Assembly: GCF_964275005.1 (NCBI RefSeq)
Contig: NC_092686.1
Location: forward strand, 46,374,333-46,438,332
Direction of reading: 5' to 3'
Length of the DNA stretch: 64,000 bases
Origin: Diadema setosum
Lineage: Eukaryota; Echinodermata; Echinoidea; Diadematoida; Diadematidae
This document shows positions 61,501-64,000 of this stretch, piece by piece. The first letter of the stretch is position 1. Each line of letters begins with the position of its first letter. A program made the translations under genes and the position numbers. The notes under the pieces were generated by a model. The model was not told the origin of the DNA. It ran no database searches and saw only the letters and a list, made by a program, of their open reading frames with translations.

Positions 61501-63583
61501 TGTCCTCTATCTACTCTAGACGATAAATTATTCTTTCTTGTCTTCTTGATGAGTTTATCAATAACTTCTGTCAAATATTCGAATCCATTGGCGAAATTCC
61601 TCACTTCAGAATGGTCTTTTATTAGATGTCTCAGATTCTCTTGTCCTTTTCTACAAAGATAAAGACTAAGTTCGAACCACACCTTAGCTTGCAGACCAGA
61701 TGGAGAGTCTTGATCAAAAACTGAGAACTTGTAATATTTTTCAAGGATCAGTAGGTTCGTGATGTTTAATGTCACCCGTTCCGATTTTCTTCAGGTGTAC
61801 TGTTGCTGCCTTGAACACGACATTTGCATTAGTGAATTCTGCGTCCTTGTGATATCGGTAAATTCTGAACGAACCGACTTCAAATTGCTATTTATACCTG
61901 CACATATGCTCTGAAGAAAAGATGTCTTGTAATAAGTCCCATCAACTTTCTGTACTTTACGTAGAACTTTACCAAATATCAAAGCCAGTGTCTTCTTGTC
62001 CACATCCGTATCTTTTTCTTTCCGCATGATACTCCCTAAATATCATCACTGCATGTTTTTTTGCCTTCTTTGTGGTCTGCGTGTCTTTATTTTGCGCTTT
62101 TTTTTTGTATTCCGTATCGTCATGACTTGCTCATCTCTTCTTACTCATGCCGCACCTGAAGGCTGCCACTTTGCTGATCTTTGTTGTGACCTGTGTTGTA
62201 GGTTTGTGTTAGTGTACAACTTTCTATCTACGTAGATCCCGCCCCAGCTATGGCTCGCTCTCCCCCTCACCACTACACTACCCACTTGATGCGCCATGCG
62301 TACATGCACGCGCACATATACAGCTCAGGCAAGCGGCAAGCATATACAGAGTACAGTGCATCTAGAGTCACACGACACACAGAACGCAGCAATCGCCTCC
62401 TATTTTTACGTGTAAACGTATGAGAATTTGCCCTTCATCGCGAAACCACTCCACGTGAAATTCTCACCAACAGCAAATTTTCATCACCGGGAGCTCAAGT
62501 GCCCAGATGCTATATTCCCCTCATTTTTAACACACATATCCCATAGGCGTTTGCCAAAGAGGGAGATATGAGAAATTTACCCCTCTTGTCCCTGCTTGCA
62601 CTTAAAAACGAGGGGAATGAAATTTCGTAGAACCACAGCCCAGATGTCCGACATGGGTGATAATACATAATAGTTCATACATTTCATGGCACAGGAATAG
62701 ACAGAGTGGTGTCTGCATTATTATACCACTGAAGTATCTTTTATTGCACACATCTTTACATGATATTTGTATCTTTTCCTTACAGGCTAAATCAACGTCG
62801 TCTGCCTGTGGAAGGTATGTTATGAATATTTCAACCTTATGTATGCATTGTTACAAGGGGGTATTTCATCATTCATTCTTCATAAATGTTTGTTTGTTGG
62901 GGCTGTGTGTTATAGGTTTCTCTCTCTCTCTGTCTCTTTCTCCTGACAATATTATCTTGTACATATAATCTGAAACTTTGATATCTTTACATTCAACATT
63001 TCAGTGCAAGTAGGTGTGTAGCATGCCTTGTCAAAATGCATGGCAAATTATTTTTGGTACTTGTATATTATATAAAAATATACATGTAATTCCTGATGTA
63101 GTTAAATTATTAACATTGATCATCTATGATTTCATTGATAGTAAAGAATGCGTAGGACCATGGAATTTTTTACACAATAACGTCCTGGGTTTCTATATGC
63201 TTCTGATATCTGGCAAACAGTTTCTATTGAAAGTAGCTGTCTAGACAGGACCAATTTTGTAAAATTTGGAGAGTAATTTTCATGAGTTCTTGTTGATGCA
63301 GACTTTCAGTTACCTAGCATTGTGTACAAGTCTAGTGGAATATCCAGGCATGTATTTTGACGTTGTAAATTATCATAAAATGAATCTGAAACCCTGTCAT
63401 TTCGGTGAAATTTTGGCATTATCTGCCTCTAATACCCCATTGTCTGAATAATTTTTTCAGCTGGCAGATTGTCTCGGGGACTGGCAGCGTGAAAGGTTAC
63501 TTCTCGGCCCGAGACTCCCCCTTGACCATCAACTCTGATGTGTCCAGTGGGTCAGGCAGCTCAGCCACGAGTTCTGCTCCCAT
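25898..63583 (+). CDS. MTMR14: MTMR14 (JUMPY), phosphoinositide 3-phosphatase, 19 coding exons, 3' end off window
   Basis: MTMR14 removes the 3-phosphate from PI3P and PI(3,5)P2, acting in endosome/autophagy membrane control. Nineteen exons join in frame to 575 residues plus two bases, against about 650 residues in human. Segments matching the family in order are: LRQLLDHFSKTPYRA near the N-terminus (E1); CGHYPGKLVIMEY (E3); RFVMPVILYEGKHICRSAT (E4/E5); IYGRSGLNYFFSG (E5); DIKLMKMLSVNSVCDLM (E7); NVTSSEKVDKEHRYADF (E7/E8); and the catalytic Cys-x5-Arg loop HCISGWDRTP with C318 and R324 (E11). DRLSKGED, FFFCFNFLKHITSDEF and a Ser-rich tail with SWQIVSGTGS follow. Residues needed for catalysis are intact. 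Intron 1 (9.3 kb) and intron 7 (8.2 kb) are swollen by transposons. Intron 3 appears to use a GC donor. At least one more 3' exon is expected. Confidence 0.95.
26930..27100. repeat. Inverted repeat with perfect 44-bp palindromic core
   Basis: 26998-27041 is a perfect palindrome (GGTGATGTGAAAACCATAAC and on). Imperfect arms extend outward with AAATAATGACAGC / GCAGTCATTATTT and GGGGCACAGTTAAAAT / ATTTTAACTGTCCCC. Confidence 0.9.
27417..27590. repeat. 'CTCTCAGAGTGCTT' repeat, copy 2 (partial)
   Basis: Matches the right half of 3258-3722 (GCGCAGCTGAG, GGCTTCT, GAGCAAGATCATCGGTG, GTCTGCGCTCTCAGAGTGC). The left half is missing. Confidence 0.75.
29780..30270. mobile_element. TTAA foldback MITE family A, copy 2 (interrupted)
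   Basis: The two halves carry GGTTTTGAAATGACTGAGATGTCC and CGGCCATTTCAAAACCGA...CATCAAATAAAC, as in copies at 24064, 36155 and 51487. A 260-bp LINE end splits it. The ends are worn and approximate. Confidence 0.65.
29877..30137 (-). mobile_element. LINE 3' end, 5'-truncated, nested in MITE
   Basis: The minus strand encodes LWNNLPQKIR, then FKSGLKTHLFRLP and a stop, the usual C-terminal end of a non-LTR retrotransposon ORF2. A GCGCATAGAGAAGCATGACT hairpin-like 3' UTR and a (ATT)n tail follow. The flanking GATGTCCAAA words (29867 and 30138) look like a target-site duplication. Confidence 0.75.
31162..32155 (+). other. MTMR14 intron 1, middle part, no gene seen
   Basis: AT-rich; no exon, RNA or repeat ends that I can support. 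Confidence 0.55.
32156..32722. mobile_element. Two diverged TTAA family B MITEs, opposite orientation
   Basis: 32156-32474 carries the family B left part (CATTTGCAGATGAATC, GAGTTAGGGATAGAA, GGTTTATTGAGAAAA) between TTAA sites. 32471-32722 has the same text reversed (GTAGGTCAGTTGTA, TTTTTCTCAATAAACC). They share the TTAA at 32471. Confidence 0.7.
32723..33050. mobile_element. TTAA foldback MITE family C
   Basis: Bounded by TTAA|AGGGG and CCCCT|TTAA. The arms carry CCAATTCTTGTGGGATTCAT / ATGAATCCCACAAGAATTGG and TTTGCTTCAGAATGGTCTCA / TGAGACCGTTCTGAAGCAAA. It abuts the LINE fragment on its right. Confidence 0.88.
33063..34033 (+). pseudogene. LINE ORF2 reverse transcriptase remnant
   Basis: An open frame without a start runs to 33887, then shifts to another frame that ends at TAA 34031-34033. 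A T11G9 run at 33590-33610 replaces the usual block after 'HITY'. The YINDL and FADD motifs remain, but finger and upstream domains are absent, so the protein cannot be functional as it stands. Confidence 0.85.
34420..34476. repeat. (TTCA)n microsatellite, LINE tail
   Basis: About 14 uninterrupted ATTC units right after the LINE 3' UTR; likely its 3' tail. Confidence 0.95.
34477..35304 (+). other. MTMR14 intron 1, last part, no gene seen
   Basis: AT-rich; nothing else recognised before exon 2. Confidence 0.6.
35305..35361 (+). CDS. MTMR14: MTMR14 coding exon 2
   Basis: Residues 40-58 (IEGFERKCLALFGKDYKYS), matching the family's IExRCLxLFGxDY. Acceptor catttcag, donor TTCT|gtgagt. Confidence 0.93.
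35797..36054. mobile_element. MITE with 'GTCGCTGGGGCAACAAG' ends, copy 1
   Basis: Left ATCGTCGCTGGGGCAACAAG is inverted at the right as CTTGTCACCCCAGCAACGA. A similar-sized relative is at 55827-56085. Lies in MTMR14 intron 2. Confidence 0.7.
36155..36545. mobile_element. TTAA foldback MITE family A, copy 3
   Basis: The best-preserved ends of the family: TTAA|AGGGTGTGTACAG on the left and TGTACAGTCCCT|TTAA on the right. The arms hold the inverted GATATCCAAAAA and CATCAAATAAAC words. Opposite orientation to copy 1. Lies in MTMR14 intron 2. Confidence 0.9.
36692..36789 (+). CDS. MTMR14: MTMR14 coding exon 3 (GC donor likely)
   Basis: Residues 59-90, VILNSNGELCGHYPGKLVIM and on. The acceptor is tttcatcag. 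Exon 4 demands phase 2, which is met by GAGAG|gcgagt (GC donor at 36790). The GT four bases on gives phase 0 and runs exon 4 into a stop. Confidence 0.85.
36790..37643 (+). other. MTMR14 intron 3
   Basis: Probable GC-AG intron. A (TTTA)n run lies at 37023-37066; nothing else is recognised. Confidence 0.6.
37644..37752 (+). CDS. MTMR14: MTMR14 coding exon 4
   Basis: Residues 91-127, with ISKLRELMFRSRFARCR and RFVMPVILYEGK. Acceptor cctctgcag, donor GGAAAG|gtaatt. Confidence 0.93.
37753..39279 (+). other. MTMR14 intron 4, no gene seen
   Basis: Contains a C18 run near 38688 and a (GATAAT)n microsatellite at 38911-39025; no other structure supported. Confidence 0.6.
38911..39025. repeat. (GATAAT)n / (GAT)n microsatellite
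   Basis: Runs of TGATAA and ATGATG units flanking a CATTATCATT inverted segment, so the region can pair with itself. Confidence 0.9.
39280..39355 (+). CDS. MTMR14: MTMR14 coding exon 5
   Basis: Residues 128-152 (HICRSATLSGGPEIYGRSGL..., YFFSG). Acceptor ctctctag, donor TTCAG|gtacct. Confidence 0.94.
39952..40018 (+). CDS. MTMR14: MTMR14 coding exon 6
   Basis: Residues 153-174, acidic GESAEPDDDETMTHMSRS, the variable loop between conserved blocks. Acceptor cccctag|GGGG, donor GCAAG|gtacta. Confidence 0.85.
40019..41273 (+). other. MTMR14 intron 6, no gene seen
   Basis: AT-rich; no repeat ends or exons recognised. Confidence 0.55.
41274..41393 (+). CDS. MTMR14: MTMR14 coding exon 7
   Basis: Residues 175-214 (LFDRVRGQDIKLMKMLSVNS, LENKKVKFGV). 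Acceptor cttttccag, donor GTCAA|gtaagt. Confidence 0.94.
41640..41865. repeat. Left subterminal repeat array of the 7.36-kb element
   Basis: Repeated AACGCTTTC units (five or more at 41810-41862), GAATTCAACGAATTCAACG, and CGTCC/GGACG words. These create an apparent FNAFNAFNAFN reading frame that is not a gene. Confidence 0.85.
42407..42535 (+). CDS. Short acidic ORF inside the 7.36-kb element, unknown
   Basis: A 42-residue frame starting MSESFTDVFCESINHDDFED and ending in an Asp/Asn-rich stretch. It follows a pyrimidine-rich leader-like region 0.75 kb in from the left end. Acidic N-termini of this kind are seen on some transposases, so it may be a relic first exon, but I recognise no domain. 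Confidence 0.3.
   Translation: MSESFTDVFCESINHDDFEDFEGFALDEIDWNDSDNDNDSTI
42760..43325. mobile_element. TTAA foldback MITE family D
   Basis: TTAA|AGGGAAGGTAAACCC on the left and GGGTTTATTTTCCCT|TTAA on the right. Arms of about 190 bp carry ATGTGGATTGAGTGAAAGCA / TGCTTTCACTCAATCCACAT and CCGCTGGATGAGGAGACTAC / GTAGTCTCCTCATCCAGCGG. Nested in the 7.36-kb element. Confidence 0.92.
43326..45752. other. Interior of the 7.36-kb element, unassigned
   Basis: No recognisable gene. A word at 43473 (CCCATTTTCTTTGCTC) is shared with the palindrome at 14222. The stretch GACGAAGATTCTGCTATAAT at 44383, followed by CGAAAGCTTAGG, resembles the 3' border text of some retroelements, but this is weak. Confidence 0.4.
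45753..45902. repeat. 'GGATCCAG' MITE, copy 5 (best preserved)
   Basis: Left CAGTGGCAGATCCAGAGGGG and right CCTGGATCCGCCCCTGCCTG are inverted. The interior repeats GGCGCACGCCCCC and TTGCGCCCCTCC. Confidence 0.75.
46217..47420. repeat. Degenerate tandem array with ATCCGAAAAC / ACTCCGAAGGTTTGC units
   Basis: The 30-bp block around GACACTCCGAAGGTTTGCTA occurs at 46307, 46911 and (variant) near 47390. A separate 22-bp block around AATATGCGTGTTTCGGATT occurs identically at 46217 and 46664, with variants near 47007 and 47509. Spacing is about 450-600 bp. Confidence 0.85.
46438..46575. repeat. (AAT)n then (ATT)n self-complementary microsatellite
   Basis: Long AAT repeats switch to ATT repeats near 46505 and back to AAT near 46556, so each strand can fold on itself. 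Confidence 0.97.
47803..47970. mobile_element. Short MITE, 'GGGGCCCGTTGCATAAAACTT' ends
   Basis: Left GGGGCCCGTTGCATAAAACT and right GGTTTTATGCAACAGGGCCC are inverted. An inner TACCGCT.../AGCGGTAAG pair is present. Related in style to 9628-9780. Confidence 0.75.
48720..49001. repeat. Right subterminal repeat array of the 7.36-kb element
   Basis: Repeats of AAATTTCGTCC, GCGTCCACAAA, CGATCGATAACGAA and CGAACG, the counterpart of the left array in inverted orientation. Confidence 0.8.
49602..49746 (+). CDS. MTMR14: MTMR14 coding exon 8
   Basis: Residues 215-263 (NVTSSEKVDKEHRYADF, SLPYPGCEFFKDF, FDWSQ). Acceptor cctcatag, donor TCACAG|gtaaga. It follows an 8.2-kb intron filled by a transposon. 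Confidence 0.94.
49886..50922. mobile_element. 1.04-kb TTAA-flanked giant foldback element
   Basis: TTAA|AGATAATAAAAAGTTTTGGT on the left is inverted at the right as ACCAAAACTTTTTATTATCT|TTAA. The arms are about 500 bp each and meet near 50425. Matching pairs include TTGTCTTGGTTTGTGTTTCA / TGAAACACAAACTAAGACAA and GACTCGGTCGA / TCGACCGAGTC. Each arm has two GCGACCAGCAGC / CATACGCATAGC sub-units. Lies in MTMR14 intron 8. Confidence 0.93.
51077..51151 (+). CDS. MTMR14: MTMR14 coding exon 9
   Basis: Residues 264-288 (DFVDADLSIPDRVASS, IDWHMYR). Acceptor attttcag, donor ATCGG|gtgagt. Confidence 0.92.
51487..51816. mobile_element. TTAA foldback MITE family A, copy 4
   Basis: TTAA|AGGGATGGTATAGAATTGG on the left and TACGATCCCT|TTAA on the right. 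Inner ATTTTATTTGATGAAAATTG / CAATTTTCATCAAATAAAC. Shorter centre than the other copies. Lies in MTMR14 intron 9. Confidence 0.88.
51817..52175 (+). other. MTMR14 intron 9, end part
   Basis: T26 run near 51880 and an (AT)n run at 52068-52084; nothing else. Confidence 0.6.
52176..52239 (+). CDS. MTMR14: MTMR14 coding exon 10
   Basis: Residues 289-309 (SWDLVKITQNYLKLLLYLIK). Acceptor tttttcag, donor GGATG|gtatgt. Confidence 0.93.
52240..53947 (+). other. MTMR14 intron 10, no gene seen
   Basis: AT-rich with T runs near 53280 and 53595; no repeat ends recognised. Confidence 0.55.
53948..54033 (+). CDS. MTMR14: MTMR14 coding exon 11 (catalytic loop)
   Basis: Residues 310-338, including LLVHCISGWDRTPLYISLLR with nucleophile C318 and phosphate-binding R324. 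Acceptor cttgcag, donor GGGCA|gtaagt. Confidence 0.96.
54034..54786 (+). other. MTMR14 intron 11, no gene seen
   Basis: Contains a C15(AC)n run near 54606; nothing else supported. Confidence 0.55.
54787..54863 (+). CDS. MTMR14: MTMR14 coding exon 12
   Basis: Residues 339-363 (LTAAEILYLTIAYDWLLFG). Acceptor atctacag, donor TTTGG|gtaagc. Confidence 0.93.
54864..55741 (+). other. MTMR14 intron 12, no gene seen
   Basis: AT-rich intron with an A18 run near 55663. Confidence 0.55.
55742..55778 (+). CDS. MTMR14: MTMR14 coding exon 13
   Basis: Residues 364-376 (HNLSDRLSKGED), a 37-base microexon-sized piece fixed by phase on both sides. Acceptor tatgacag, donor AGAT|gtgagt. Confidence 0.88.
55827..56085. 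mobile_element. MITE with 'TCGTCCCTGGGGTGACAA' ends, copy 2
   Basis: Left TCGTCCCTGGGGTGACAACA is inverted at the right as TTCTTGTCACCCCAGGGAC. Nearly the same length as its relative at 35797-36054. Lies 49 bases after MTMR14 exon 13. Confidence 0.72.
56485..56711. mobile_element. MITE with ATACTGTATATGCTGTTATT ends
   Basis: The first and last 26 bases are reverse complements at 25 of 26 positions (…TTATTTTCGCG / CGCGAAAATAA…). The interior has many TTCGCG words. A degenerate relative is at 17008-17256. Confidence 0.88.
56840..57075 (-). mobile_element. tRNA-derived SINE-like element, minus strand
   Basis: The minus strand carries a B-box GGTTCAAGTCC (57010-57020) and an upstream A-box-like part near 57045-57060, then a non-tRNA body. 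Resembles the element at 14590. Ends are approximate. Confidence 0.5.
57267..57334 (+). CDS. MTMR14: MTMR14 coding exon 14
   Basis: Residues 377-398 (VFFFCFNFLKHITSDEFSLV). Acceptor ctcccag, donor AGAAG|gtacgt. Confidence 0.94.
57504..57684. repeat. Inverted repeat in MTMR14 intron 14 (a)
   Basis: GAGGCTAGTTTGCAAGCACA and GGAGTCTG on the left pair with CAGACTCC and TTTGTGTGTGCAAACTAGAG on the right; a foldback MITE-like unit. Confidence 0.8.
57768..57912. repeat. Inverted repeat in MTMR14 intron 14 (b)
   Basis: ATTTATACAGAGCTTAGAGC and GAGTGC on the left pair imperfectly with GAGTGCTCTAAATGCCCTGT and AAATAAAT on the right. Confidence 0.6.
58337..58398 (+). CDS. MTMR14: MTMR14 coding exon 15
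   Basis: Residues 399-419 (RNQRGSIRNDSESYLEQMVL). Acceptor tgtttcag, donor TATTAG|gtgaga. Weaker conservation; called by phase and splice sites. Confidence 0.85.
58929..59055. mobile_element. Short MITE, 'GGGGGCCTTTCATGAA' family, inverted copy of 9628
   Basis: Shares CAAATTTGCTCTCG, CCTATCAGA and GCAAGGATTTCAGTAGCT with the reverse complement of 9628-9780. Ends only 30 bases before the MTMR14 exon 16 acceptor. Confidence 0.75.
59086..59278 (+). CDS. MTMR14: MTMR14 coding exon 16 (Ser-rich tail)
   Basis: Residues 420-483, with a long Ser/Thr/Ile-rich low-complexity tract. Acceptor gattgcag, donor AATGG|gtgagc. Confidence 0.85.
59320..59395. repeat. GAT/ATC-rich low-complexity tract
   Basis: Mixed GATGAT, CATCAT and ATGATCATG words, self-complementary, shortly after MTMR14 exon 16. 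Confidence 0.85.
59548..59671 (+). CDS. MTMR14: MTMR14 coding exon 17
   Basis: Residues 484-525 (SDRTKSPGYRYDSSK..., CRRSSADL). Acceptor ttggaag|GTCTG (weak pyrimidine tract), donor ACCTG|gtgagc. Phase fits. Confidence 0.78.
59690..59960. repeat. Degenerate TGGTATGG/TGTGGTG minisatellite
   Basis: Repeated GGTATGGTATGG, GATGTGGT and GTGTGGTA words with much drift; no other structure. Confidence 0.7.
60012..60103. repeat. Inverted repeat, 31-bp arms
   Basis: GCCAAATTTATTGCCTGAAC..AGAATCA on the left pairs with TGATTCTAGT..GGGCAGTGAATTTGG on the right. Confidence 0.8.
60344..60400. repeat. Candidate direct repeat, left of recombinase relic
   Basis: CGTGAGGGAACTTGCCTCGT...AAATTCTCATCATCAAC aligns with 62417-62474 in the same orientation, with roughly two thirds of positions matching by eye. 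Confidence 0.4.
60714..62150 (-). pseudogene. Crypton-type (DUF3504) tyrosine recombinase relic
   Basis: Minus-strand fragments in order match the recombinase family behind KIAA1958, QRICH1 and ZMYM C-termini. They are: an N-terminal part (KKAKKHAVMIFREYHAE near 62050); VDKKTLALIFGKVLRKV and DGTYYKTSFLQSICAGIN (62000-61870); DQDSPSGLQAKVWFELSLYL then CRKGQENLR with the first catalytic Arg (61690-61630); CPVGNNTL then GLSRIYNNH (61360-61270); and ATCIRI, SNH and SSYA holding the H-x-x-R and Tyr parts. A C-terminal region ends FNNYTVTINYFN* at 60714. The frame breaks near 62010, 61810, 61755 and 61265, and there is a TAG at 61221-61223. It is antisense in MTMR14 intron 17. Confidence 0.85.
62417..62474. 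repeat. Candidate direct repeat, right of recombinase relic
   Basis: CGTATGAGAATTTGCCCTTC...AAATTCTCACCAACAGC is the partner of 60344-60400. The relic lies between the two. Confidence 0.4.
62475..62785 (+). other. MTMR14 intron 17, end part
   Basis: Contains TATTCCCCTC and AGGGGAATGAAATT words but no defined repeat ends or gene. Confidence 0.45.
62786..62814 (+). CDS. MTMR14: MTMR14 coding exon 18
   Basis: Residues 526-534 (AKSTSSACG). A 29-base exon with acceptor ccttacag and donor GGAAG|gtatgt; accepted because it links the phases of exons 17 and 19. Confidence 0.68.
63461..63583 (+). CDS. MTMR14: MTMR14 coding exon 19 (last in window)
   Basis: Residues 535-575, starting SWQIVSGTGSVK, which matches the family's conserved C-terminal block. 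Acceptor ttttttcag, donor CCCAT|gtgagt. At least one more exon follows beyond the right edge. Confidence 0.88.
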
Positions 63584-64000
63584 GTGAGTAGCCTAGATGT
63601 AGGAATTTGGTTCGACATTAATTAGAGTCTTCTGGACAGTATGTATGGTGTGGTTGCTCGTTCTGTCCAAGAAGACCTATGAGCAGCAGCATCCAAGCAA
63701 ACTGTGAATAGTCACATAAAATACAAAGCAATTAACCTCAGCAAACAATGGCCAACACAGATTTGTAGACTTCCAGTGCAGTTAGTAAAGTGAACAGATC
63801 CTACTGCATATAAAATTCCTATCCTCTGGTTGATTTTGATCAGCAGCATACTTCATTTGTATTAGCCACATAGTAGACAGGAAGTATACCTCAGAAAGTT
63901 CACTGCAAGGAAATGTGTGCATTCACTTTGCAAAAACTTGACTTTTATAAAAAGTAATTGGTTGTAGATGGAGGTTGCCAGGGATATGGACTTGTAGCTG
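63584..64000 (+). other. MTMR14 intron 19, start
   Basis: AT-rich intron sequence to the window edge; no further exon seen. Confidence 0.6.

Overview
This is eukaryotic DNA, almost certainly from a marine invertebrate deuterostome and most likely an echinoderm (possibly a sea urchin). The evidence is split genes with GT-AG introns, an AT-rich background, frequent 'taggcctac'-type words, and dense short inverted-repeat transposons, including the GGTCAAAGGTCAAGG-bearing repeats typical of marine invertebrates. The phylum call is inference; species cannot be read from the window.

Three conserved protein genes account for the real coding content. (1) TRMU/MTU1, the mitochondrial tRNA 2-thiouridylase, runs leftward on the minus strand. 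Its first four coding exons (342-3802) are present and its 3' part lies off the left edge. (2) CEP44, a centriole/centrosome protein, is on the plus strand with nine coding exons from 10531 to 19110. (3) MTMR14 (JUMPY), a myotubularin-related phosphoinositide 3-phosphatase, is on the plus strand with nineteen coding exons from 25898 to 63583, and its C-terminal end lies off the right edge. TRMU and CEP44 are head to head. A CpG-rich stretch at 7040-7240, with a CCAAT box and an ETS-type site, sits between them. The three genes belong to different cell functions, so their adjacency implies no shared pathway.

Most of the rest is mobile DNA. Introns and spacers hold: at least five families of foldback MITEs that share TTAA target sites (24064, 36155, 51487; 15185, 19854, 32156; 32723; 42760; 49886); a 2.87-kb inverted-repeat element with a 4-bp target duplication (28290-31157) in which the word GTATCTGA recurs; a 7.36-kb inverted-repeat element flanked by TA (41639-49001) that makes up about 90% of MTMR14 intron 7; a 3' LINE fragment with reverse-transcriptase motifs and a (TTCA)n tail (33051-34476); a second LINE 3' end nested in a MITE; two tRNA-derived SINE-like repeats; and a broken Crypton-type (DUF3504) tyrosine recombinase antisense in MTMR14 intron 17 (60714-62150).

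The most interesting items are the two large unassigned inverted-repeat elements, the set of TTAA foldbacks, the recombinase relic with possible flanking direct repeats, a probable GC-AG intron in MTMR14, and several perfect palindromes. No rRNA, CRISPR, prokaryotic operon or viral gene was seen.
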